Origin: Alistipes sp.
GTDB lineage: Bacteria > Bacteroidota > Bacteroidia > Bacteroidales > Rikenellaceae
Assembly: GCF_020026455.1 (NCBI RefSeq)
Contig: NZ_JAHHQJ010000001.1
Location: 278,281-342,280 of the forward strand
Direction: 5' to 3'
DNA length: 64,000 nt
Shown here piece by piece: positions 58,701 to 64,000 of this stretch (its first letter is position 1; each line of letters begins with the position of its first letter). The notes under the pieces are model-generated. The model was not told where the DNA came from and did no database searches. It saw only the letters and a program-made list of their open reading frames with translations. The translations under genes and the position numbers were made by a program.

Positions 58701-58800
58701 CATCATAAGAGGTGGCTGCGTAGGCATTTCCCCCCCCCATAACAAGCAACAATACACTGAACATGAGGCATAAGCCCTTTAAAGTCAGATTGTTTTTCAT
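55717..58800 (-). CDS. SusC/RagA-family TonB-dependent outer-membrane transporter (unit 2)
   Basis: This 1027-residue protein has a signal peptide (residues 1-28), a carboxypeptidase-regulatory-like domain (VTGTVVDNANQPLIGVNVSI), a TonB box (LDAVVVTALGIKRSEKALSY), a plug (VVMRGAKSIEGDNNALYVID) and a beta-barrel ending KFKL. As in unit 1 there is no STN domain. It begins the four-gene unit SusC-SusD-GH18-DUF1735/LamG. The promoter -7 element is at 58946-58953 with a long leader of about 140 bases that includes a palindrome at 58923-58943. Confidence 0.94.
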   Translation of the reverse strand: MKNNLTLKGLCLMFSVLLLVMGGGNAYAATSYDAQTQDNKASVTGTVVDNANQPLIGVNVSIKGTTIGTTTDLDGHYTINAQKGNTLIFSYIGYKTQEITLGGQTVVDIQLAEDNATLDAVVVTALGIKRSEKALSYNVQQVKAEELTTVKNANFVNSLNGKIAGVNINKSASGVGGSTRVVMRGAKSIEGDNNALYVIDGIPLFNTSVGADSGIMGEGKAGSEGIADFNPEDIESISVLSGPSAAALYGSSAANGVILITTKKGREGKLQVSFSSSSEFSKAYMTPEFQTIYGNKAGAYESWGDKMAAPTGYDPKKDFFNTGMNFINAITLTTGNDKNQTFASFSSTNSDGIVPNNSYDRLNFTIRNTSTFAKDKLKLDLGASYIKQEDTNMVSQGQYWNPVMAAYLFPRGENFEAIKSFERYDATRNIPVMYWPVADRVYANQNPYWTAFRNIVTHEKSRYMFNVGLTYKITDWLNVSARYRMDDSKIKSERKLYASSHEVFTEGSDKGFYGYQNYDDRQEYADAMVNINKLWDNWSISANVGWSYSNFWSLERGYKGRLLGVANKFSATNIDPANGRPDEAGGDSRVRNHAIFANVELGWKNMLYLTLTGRNDWNSRLVNTKEESFFYPSVGLSALLSEMINMPEWVSLLKLRGSFTQVGAPVSRSGLTPGTVTTPIVGGALKPTDIYPFTDFKAERTNSYEFGLSLRLWNRFNAEVTYYHSNTKNQTFLGDLPEFTGYKKIYLQAGDVENRGWEVMVNYNNRFKSGLALSSTFTYSRNVNEIKEMVSNYKTGLMDDPINIPQVLKDKGRVILKEGGSIHDIYANTFFKKDSQGFVEIKSDGTYSLEAGEPVYLGSTAPKYNMGWNNAISYKGVSLGFLFTARVGGVVTSSTEAILDKFGVSKRSGDDRLAGGALLPGQGRVDAKTYYQMIGTGDYQTSGYYTYSATNIRLQELTLSYTLPNKWFRNVVKDLTISFIANNPWMIYCEAPFDPELTPSTATYGQGNDYFMQPSVRSYGFSIKFKL

Positions 58801-58922
58801 TCGTTGGTTGGTTTGTGATTAATAATTTAGGTTTCGATGCGGCTGTCGATGGCGACGGGACGCATCGGAGGTTGTTTTTTAGGTTTTCTATGAATTCATA
58901 AGCATTTTGTGTGTTTTGGCTT

Positions 58923-58943
58923 AGGCTTTTTTCAAAAAAGCCT
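58923..58943. repeat. Perfect 21-base palindrome at the predicted transcript start of SusC unit 2
   Basis: AGGCTTTTTT and AAAAAAGCCT flank a single central base. The element begins three bases downstream of the -7 box and covers the predicted transcription start. It could be an operator or form a 5'-end hairpin in the leader RNA. Confidence 0.7.
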
Positions 58944-58945
58944 GT

Positions 58946-58976
58946 CAAAGATAATGAATTTATCAGATAAAGGAAA
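58946..58976 (-). promoter_or_regulatory. Promoter of the GH18 polysaccharide-utilisation unit
   Basis: On the minus strand TTTC (58976-58973), a 19-base spacer and TATCTTTG (58953-58946) approximate the Bacteroidota consensus. The remaining gap 58977-59256 is AT-rich near this promoter and holds no supported gene. Confidence 0.65.
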
Positions 58977-59256
58977 TTTTTGCGGAATTATTCGATGGCA
59001 ATTCGGCAAAATTCGGGAGCGAAAATAAATTGTAAAATTTTTTAATTTATAGGCTGTTTTCGTGTCCGACGCGGTGTGTCGATTAAATGACCGGAAACCA
59101 TTGTGTTGTGGCGTCGGGCGGGCGATAGGGCGGGAAACGATATTTATAAAATATTTAAAAAACAAAGAGGGCTCTTTGTCGTTCGGGGGCCGGGATGGAC
59201 GAATGCGGTTCTCGGTTGGGCCGTCATGTCAGGGGTTCGGGAGCTTGCAGACCGGA

Positions 59257-59307
59257 TAAAAAAAGACTCACCCTGAGTGCGCTGTTCTTCGGGAAGCGGG
59301 GTGAGTC
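59257..59307 (-). terminator. Intrinsic terminator of the beta-barrel gene
   Basis: On the minus strand GACTCACCC pairs with GGGTGAGTC around a 24-base loop and is followed by seven T residues, about 40 bases after the stop at 59347. Confidence 0.82.
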
Positions 59308-59346
59308 TGGTGCCCTGTGGGGCAATGGGCTGTCGGCTGCGGACTG

Positions 59347-60120
59347 TTACCAGCGGAACTGAAGGTAGACGCGGTAGCCGCTGCTCTTGATTTTGGCGCT
59401 GCTCAAATCGAGGTCGCCCGTGAAATTCTTGTATTTGCAGTCGCCGAAGCTGGCCTCGAAGCCGCAACCGATAACTCCGTAGCTGAACGATGCTCCCGTG
59501 CGGAACTGGGTCGAATAGTTGCCCATGTAGCTGCCGTCGGTATAGATGGACGAGAAGGTGGGGGCATAGCGGAAGTAGGCGGCAATGGTGAAGCGGCGCC
59601 CGGGGGTCAGCGTCACCGAGGGGCCGATCTGCCAGCCGTAGTCGATCCTGTGTAGTTTGTAGTCTCCCGATTCGTCCGATTCATCCGATTCGGACGGGTA
59701 GTCCGGGTAGTCCGGGTAGTTCGGGGTGGCGGATTCATCCGATTCGAAAGAATTGAACGAGCCGGCGTCGTTGTAGGAGAACTGTGCGTAGTTCAGGTCG
59801 AGGAAGCTGACGTCGAGACCTATGTTTATAATGCGCGCGATGGGCTTGCGGTGGAACATATAGGTGCGGCCGCGGACAATCGATGCTCCCCAGTCGCTTT
59901 TGAATTTGGCGTCGGCCTCGACGAGGGTGATCATTTCTTCCATGCCGTCATCCATGAGGATGTCGCCCTTGGGGGACATCTCCGTGGAAACGTAGCTGAT
60001 GTTGAAGAATTTTTTGCGCACGCGCTTGTCGGGTTGCAGGCTCGTCGAGTCGCTTTTCTGCGCAAAGGCGCTTCCCGTGGAAAAAAGAATGGCTGCGATG
60101 AAAAATAAAATCTGTTTCAT
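59347..60120 (-). CDS. Predicted outer-membrane beta-barrel protein with acidic repeat insert, unknown function
   Basis: I do not recognise a named family. The 257 residues start with a signal peptide (MKQILFFIAAILFSTGSAFAQ). The mature part alternates polar and aromatic residues in strands (FRYAPTFSSIYTDGSYMGNY; GYRVYLQFRW) and ends with a C-terminal tryptophan, as in small outer-membrane barrels. Between strands at about residues 124-153 is a proline-tyrosine and aspartate-serine repeat (NYPDYPDYPSESDESDESGD), encoded by 9-base DNA repeats. It lies 19 bases downstream of a BACON lipoprotein gene and is probably co-transcribed with it. Confidence 0.75.
   Translation of the reverse strand: MKQILFFIAAILFSTGSAFAQKSDSTSLQPDKRVRKKFFNISYVSTEMSPKGDILMDDGMEEMITLVEADAKFKSDWGASIVRGRTYMFHRKPIARIINIGLDVSFLDLNYAQFSYNDAGSFNSFESDESATPNYPDYPDYPSESDESDESGDYKLHRIDYGWQIGPSVTLTPGRRFTIAAYFRYAPTFSSIYTDGSYMGNYSTQFRTGASFSYGVIGCGFEASFGDCKYKNFTGDLDLSSAKIKSSGYRVYLQFRW
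59667..59721. repeat. Nine-base tandem repeats inside the beta-barrel gene
   Basis: Three 9-base units (CGGGTAGTC, CGGGTAGTC, CGGGTAGTT) occupy 59695-59721, and CCGATTCGT/CCGATTCAT/CCGATTCGG occupy 59667-59693. Because the unit is three codons long, slippage would change the protein loop length without breaking the frame. Confidence 0.8.
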
Positions 60121-60139
60121 GTAAATAAATTGTTTGTTA

Positions 60140-61309
60140 TCAGTAGTTGGTGTATTTGATTTGGAAGATGCGGGGATTCGAACGGTTTGTCTCGCCCGAT
60201 TCGTTCAGTCTGTACTTGAAGGCTTTGGTGATGTGGTCCTCTTCGAACGAGTACTCCGCGTCGAAATCATCCTTGCCAGACCATTGGGAATCGCCTCTTT
60301 CACTTTGTATGAAACCGCGGCTTCGGACGCCCAGGAGACCTGCCCATATCAGTGATTCGTCCCACGAAATCATATCGGCTTCCACGATGCACTGGCTGTC
60401 CAGATTTTCAAGGTTATGCCTGCCGGTATAGGTAAACCGGGTGTTGGTTTTCTCGCCCTCCGAATTGCCATAACGGACCTCCACGAGATTGCCGTTCTCC
60501 CATAGGTACTCTTCCCATTCATTCTGCTTGTCTGCGCGGATCAGATGGTTCTGGGAGTCGTATTTAAAAGTGGTGGTATACGATTCATAAGTGGAGAAGT
60601 ACGTTTTTTCCATCCGTTCGGCATAGCCTGCATCGTTGAGCATGACCGTAAGGCGAGTCTTGTTTTCGGGACAGTCAATCCGCACGATGTTGTTGTCGTA
60701 TTCGTACACGTATGTTGTATTGGCTGTCTCGAGTTTATTTCCTGTCCCATTCGGATCGCTAATGATGTCGTGGTAGCGAATCAACCGGCCCTTTTCGTCA
60801 TACTCCAGAGAGGTCCGGCGTCCTTCCACGCCGCCGGCGAAATAAGCATACACTTCCGAAATCAGCCATCTTACAGGTTGCAACTCGCCTCCGCCGGGCG
60901 ACTCGCCTTCATCGGGAATCTCGCCTTCTTCGGTCTTGCTTCTCTGCTCGATGGTAATCCTGATCTTCGTCGAGCCGCACTCGATTATAATGGTTGCCTT
61001 GCGGTTGTTGCCCGTGGTGTTTACCTCGATGTTAAGCTCAATCGTGTAGTTGCCGGCCTCGTCGCCGTGATCCGGAGATACCGTCACCCACGACGGACTG
61101 CCGGCGCGGGTTTCGGCAACCGTGGCGCGCCACGGACCTGTCGTCGAGAACGAAATGCCCTCGGAGGGTGTGCCCGATGTTTCATCGGCGAAAATCGTGT
61201 ATTTTTTCGGCGTGCCGGGGCTCAGTCGGATGTCCTTGCCGCCATCGCTGTCGTCGGAACAGCCTGCTAAAGCCGCCGCCGCAAACAGAAAAGCAAAAAT
61301 ACGTTTCAT
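60140..61309 (-). CDS. BACON-domain lipoprotein with YD-like C-terminal region
   Basis: This 389-residue lipoprotein has the lipobox LAGC (cysteine near residue 17). Residues 30-125 fit a BACON-type Ig-like domain (ISFSTTGPWRATV; SPSWVTVSPDHGDEAGNYTI; NRKATIIIECG), a domain common in Bacteroidota surface proteins that may bind glycan or act as a spacer. A glutamate/glycine/proline hinge follows. The C-terminal 240 residues carry repeated short beta motifs with Y-D-x-x-G-R-L-I-style elements (LEYDEKGRLIRYHD; FKYDSQNHLIRADK), resembling the porin-like DUF4595 group or RHS/YD repeats. Function is unknown. It is paralogous in design to the two lipoproteins upstream. Confidence 0.8.
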   Translation of the reverse strand: MKRIFAFLFAAAALAGCSDDSDGGKDIRLSPGTPKKYTIFADETSGTPSEGISFSTTGPWRATVAETRAGSPSWVTVSPDHGDEAGNYTIELNIEVNTTGNNRKATIIIECGSTKIRITIEQRSKTEEGEIPDEGESPGGGELQPVRWLISEVYAYFAGGVEGRRTSLEYDEKGRLIRYHDIISDPNGTGNKLETANTTYVYEYDNNIVRIDCPENKTRLTVMLNDAGYAERMEKTYFSTYESYTTTFKYDSQNHLIRADKQNEWEEYLWENGNLVEVRYGNSEGEKTNTRFTYTGRHNLENLDSQCIVEADMISWDESLIWAGLLGVRSRGFIQSERGDSQWSGKDDFDAEYSFEEDHITKAFKYRLNESGETNRSNPRIFQIKYTNY

Positions 61310-61355
61310 CTTATTTTATTAGGTGTGTTTTTTCTTGAGAACGGGTGAAAACCGC

Positions 61356-61386
61356 TGCCGCCGGGATGCCGAAGCTCCCGGCGGCA
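61356..61386 (-). terminator. Hairpin downstream of the BACON/Big_2 lipoprotein
   Basis: An 11-bp stem (TGCCGCCGGGA with TCCCGGCGGCA) lies 10 bases after the stop; on the minus strand TTTT follows a short way downstream. A diverged copy is present at about 63267-63299 after the duplicate gene. Confidence 0.6.
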
Positions 61387-61396
61387 ACGGTGCAAA

Positions 61397-63079
61397 TCAT
61401 TCGGCGTAGGTGATTACGGCTTCGAAGCTCTTGTATTTTTCTACCATGTCTCCGCGGGACTCCTGCATTATCTGTGTAATCTTCGTCGGAAGACCGTCGG
61501 CATCGGTTTCGTAGGTGTATTCGAAGACACGATCACTAGAACCATCGATTAACGGCGATTCGGTAACTTTCCTGGCCATGTGCTCCGACCGTTTGCCCGT
61601 AAGGCCGATCAGCGAGAAGATATTATTTCCTCCATCTCCCGTAGCAAAACACCAGCCTTCAGACGCTGATAGTACAAAAAGCCAGTTCAGGTCGAGGTTG
61701 GTCTTGTTGAGGACCGTTCCGTAACTTGCCTTGTCGATTATGTCTCCTTTATTATCGGGATTATAAGTACCTTCGTTATAGCCCCACCACACTTCGGTCG
61801 GGTTGTTTCCGGTCCACGTAATACGCATTTCTCCATCCTCGGTAGAAATGCTTTTTACCAAACGGCCTTCGGTGTTGTAAAACAGTTTATAAGTGTCATA
61901 ATACCGAGTCCATTGTTCCGTGCCGTTTACATACTCTTTGTCATAAGAGATATATTCGCCCGACACGGCACGTCCCGATTCGTCCAACTCGACCGAGCCC
62001 GAAGTCTTGTAGGGATCGGCCACGCCGTCCTCTTCTTCTGTTATTTCGTAGGATACCTTTCGGTCGCCATAAGTAAGAAGGGCGGTTATTCTCTCAAGGC
62101 TCAGATCTCCTCGGGTGGAAGCTGGCACAGCGGAAAACTGTCTGCGGATGAAAGGAGTTGACTGTGGTTTTTCAGGTTCGACTACCTCGTTGTAACTTTC
62201 CGAAACGATCTTCGTCAGCCGGTTATTTTCATCGTAAAAGAAACTATACTCATCCGCGATATCGATTTCGGGTTGCGAGTTACCATTATACCAATAGGTC
62301 GTCTTTATCTGGGAAATCAGCTTCTTGCTTTGGGGTTCGGGGGAGGGCTCGTTGCCGAGGACGGTGACCGAGCAGGATGCCCAGACCTCCTTGTTCGAAG
62401 AAGAGGTTGCCGTGACGGTTGCCGTTCCGGCGTCCACAGCGGTTATTTCTCCGGTCAGGGGGTTGACATCCGCGACCTTCGGGTTGCTGCTCGACCAGAC
62501 TACCGATTTGATCGTGGCATTGGTCGGTTTTACGGTGGCGGTCAGCGTTGCTTTGGCTCCTTTATTCAGCGAGAGCTGGGTTTTGGAGAGCGAGATCTCG
62601 GTCACCTTGACCGGGGGCTCGTTCTGCTCCCCGTCCTGCTTGGTTCCCTCCTGCACGACGGTTACAGTGAATGTATTGTCTCCGGACCGGATGGTGATCG
62701 TGGCCTCGCGCCGCTGTCCGGTGTAGTTCTGGTCGACTTCGATGCGGAGCGTGATTGTTCCGGGTCCGCCGCTGTATGCCTCCCGGTCGCCGATATAGAG
62801 CCTGAGCCACACCACCTTGTTGCCGCTGTCGTCGGCTGCGCGGGTGATGGATTGGGCTTGTGCTGCTGACCGCGGGGTCGCTTCGGTTACGGTCGCCGTC
62901 CACGGGGCATCGGCCGTGAACGAAAAACCGTTGCCCGTGGTTTCGTTGTCGGCAAAGGCCTTCTGGGTGAGTTGTTCCTGGGGCGGCGGAATGAGCGTTC
63001 CGCCCTCGTCGTTGTCCTTGTCGCATCCGACGAACATGGATACAACCGAAAGCATCAGTAAAGGCAAAAGTTTTTTCAT
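61397..63079 (-). CDS. Lipoprotein with BACON-like, Big_2 and YD-like (DUF4595-type) domains
   Basis: This 560-residue lipoprotein has the lipobox FVGC (cysteine near residue 19). Residues 35-147 form a BACON-like domain (FSFTADAPWTATVTEATP; REATITIRSGDNTFTV). Residues 160-245 form a bacterial Ig-like group 2 domain (ISLSKTQLSLNKGAKATLTA; VWSSSNPKVADVNPLTGEIT). The remaining 310 residues are beta-rich with Y-D-E-N-N-R-L-T-type motifs and end SFEAVITYAE. The whole is probably surface-exposed; function unknown. The C-terminal 230 residues are closely similar to the next gene upstream, indicating a tandem duplication. Confidence 0.82.
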   Translation of the reverse strand: MKKLLPLLMLSVVSMFVGCDKDNDEGGTLIPPPQEQLTQKAFADNETTGNGFSFTADAPWTATVTEATPRSAAQAQSITRAADDSGNKVVWLRLYIGDREAYSGGPGTITLRIEVDQNYTGQRREATITIRSGDNTFTVTVVQEGTKQDGEQNEPPVKVTEISLSKTQLSLNKGAKATLTATVKPTNATIKSVVWSSSNPKVADVNPLTGEITAVDAGTATVTATSSSNKEVWASCSVTVLGNEPSPEPQSKKLISQIKTTYWYNGNSQPEIDIADEYSFFYDENNRLTKIVSESYNEVVEPEKPQSTPFIRRQFSAVPASTRGDLSLERITALLTYGDRKVSYEITEEEDGVADPYKTSGSVELDESGRAVSGEYISYDKEYVNGTEQWTRYYDTYKLFYNTEGRLVKSISTEDGEMRITWTGNNPTEVWWGYNEGTYNPDNKGDIIDKASYGTVLNKTNLDLNWLFVLSASEGWCFATGDGGNNIFSLIGLTGKRSEHMARKVTESPLIDGSSDRVFEYTYETDADGLPTKITQIMQESRGDMVEKYKSFEAVITYAE

Positions 63080-63305
63080 GGTATCAATTTTTGATGTTTT
63101 ATATAATAGGTGTAGCCCTACAAAACTCGTTCAAGCGGGCATGAAGCAGGAGTCGGCAGGAGGCTGCCGACATGTCCCGCACAGACAGCAGGCTGTCCAT
63201 GCAGAGCATATCGGCAATCACTCCTCCCTGAAAGAGTTATTTTTGATGGGAAAGGGTCTTGTGCTGCCGTCGGGATGCCGAAGCTCCCGGCGACGGTGGT
63301 GCAAA
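63080..63305. other. Spacer between the duplicated lipoprotein genes
   Basis: The end next to 63305 copies the 3' flank of the paralogue, including the hairpin (about 63267-63299). The rest shows no gene. No clear TAnnTTTG element precedes the gene at 63079, so it may be read from the upstream copy. Confidence 0.4.
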
Positions 63306-64000
63306 TCATTCGGCATAGGTGATTACGGCTTCGAAGCTCTTGTATTTTTCTACCTTGCCTCCGTAGGTCTTCTTCGTTATCCGCGTTATCTTTGTCAGAA
63401 GACCGTCGGCATCGGTTTCGTAGGTGTATTCGTAGACACGCTCCCCATCAGCATAGATTAACGGGGATTCGGGAACTTCCCTGGCCATGTGCTTCGACCG
63501 TTTGCCCGTAAGGCCGATCAGCGAGAAAAGATCATCACTATCTCCCGTAACATAACGCCAGTCTTCAGACCCTGATAGTACAAAAATCCAGTTCAGGTCG
63601 AGGTTGGTTTTGTTGGGGGCCGTTCCGTAGCTTGCCTTGTTGGTGCTTTCATCGCTTGTTCCATCATCCCAAACTTTGAACGACCATACTTCGGTCGGGT
63701 TGCCTTCTGTCCACGTAATACGTGTCTCGTCTGTATGATGATACCCTCCCTGGTTTTGGTAGTTTGAAACAAGTTTCTTCAGATAGCCTTCGGTGTCGTA
63801 AAAAAGTTTGTACGAATCGGAGGTCGGAATCGTATCATCATATTTTTCATAAAAAGCATATTCGCCCGACACGGCACGTCCCGATTCGTCCAACTCGACC
63901 GAGCCTGTATCCTTGCGGGGATCGATCCCGTCCTCGTCTTGGCGCGTTATTTCGTAGGATACCTTCTGGTCACCATAAGTGAAAAGGACGATCTCTTTCG
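63306..64000 (-). CDS. Duplicate YD-like (DUF4595-type) lipoprotein, C-terminal part (5' end outside window)
   Basis: The frame is open to the window edge, giving about 230 residues of C-terminal sequence. From the edge inward it reads VLFTYGDQKVSYEIT, then GSVELDESGRAVSGEY and ends SFEAVITYAE. Stretches such as GLTGKRSKHMAR and EYTYETDADGL are nearly identical to the gene at 61397-63079. The apparent TTG start at 63893 is internal, because the paralogous alignment continues upstream without interruption. The N-terminal signal, BACON and Ig-like regions would lie outside the window. Confidence 0.85.
   Translation of the reverse strand, partial: KEIVLFTYGDQKVSYEITRQDEDGIDPRKDTGSVELDESGRAVSGEYAFYEKYDDTIPTSDSYKLFYDTEGYLKKLVSNYQNQGGYHHTDETRITWTEGNPTEVWSFKVWDDGTSDESTNKASYGTAPNKTNLDLNWIFVLSGSEDWRYVTGDSDDLFSLIGLTGKRSKHMAREVPESPLIYADGERVYEYTYETDADGLLTKITRITKKTYGGKVEKYKSFEAVITYAE

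Noticed and set aside
1..64000. Mobile elements, prophage, integrase or attachment sites
   Set aside because: No transposase, integrase, phage gene or flanking direct repeat at the tRNA was seen. The tRNA-Gln region carries only spacer repeats.

Overview
The window is high-GC (about 60%) DNA from a member of the Bacteroidota, most likely Bacteroidales and probably close to Alistipes (Rikenellaceae). The evidence is two SusC/SusD pairs with a GH18/LamG polysaccharide-utilisation cluster, BACON-domain lipoproteins, a fused MurF-alanine racemase, and repeated use of the Bacteroidota promoter (-33 TTTG, about 19-20 bp, -7 TAnnTTTG) in short AT-rich gaps. The genus is an inference. I see no insertion sequence, transposase, phage gene, rRNA or CRISPR array; one tRNA (Gln, CTG anticodon) is present.

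Layout. 1-5,600: 3' end of cysS, prfB (single frame, without the usual programmed frameshift), a small 2[4Fe-4S] ferredoxin, serS, tRNA-Gln and a nucleoside-type MFS permease. 6,100-10,500: two tandem M3-family zinc metallopeptidase lipoproteins. 10,567-19,903: rsmE followed by a six-gene membrane complex related to hydrogenase-4/formate hydrogenlyase and complex I, then two half-size chromate-family transporters. In this complex the large subunit lacks the NiFe ligand cysteines, and the small subunit lacks the proximal-cluster cysteines and is fused to a ferredoxin domain that keeps exactly one complete [4Fe-4S] ligand set. It looks like an energy-converting hydrogenase-related (Ehr) complex rather than a hydrogenase, and it is the most interesting item in the window.

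20,100-28,300: envelope and RNA-modification genes: a class I rRNA-type methyltransferase, a U32/RlhA-type protein and an LptD-like barrel on the minus strand, divergent from an N-acetylmuramoyl-L-alanine amidase with a SPOR domain and an MCE/MlaD protein. 28,477-40,774: plus-strand housekeeping run of mutS2, murF-alr, an RsmI-like methylase, grpE, dnaJ, a small membrane protein, mutL, a rhomboid protease and a membrane-anchored endonuclease/exonuclease/phosphatase-fold protein. 41,141-45,989: aspartate ammonia-lyase, a YhcH/DUF386 protein, UDP-glucose-type dehydrogenase and a flavodiiron protein, each with its own promoter or terminator signals.

46,232-58,800: two stacked minus-strand outer-membrane nutrient systems. 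The upstream unit is SusC-SusD-GH18-(DUF1735+LamG), resembling N-glycan endoglycosidase loci. The downstream unit is a bare SusC-SusD pair with its own promoter and terminator. No regulator is adjacent. 59,347-64,000: an outer-membrane beta-barrel-like protein with an acidic repeat, and three BACON-type lipoproteins, two of which are a recent tandem duplication (the last runs off the window).

The long gaps hold mainly terminators and short imperfect GC-rich direct repeats. Many very long open frames opposite or out of frame with real genes are GC-driven shadows and were left out.
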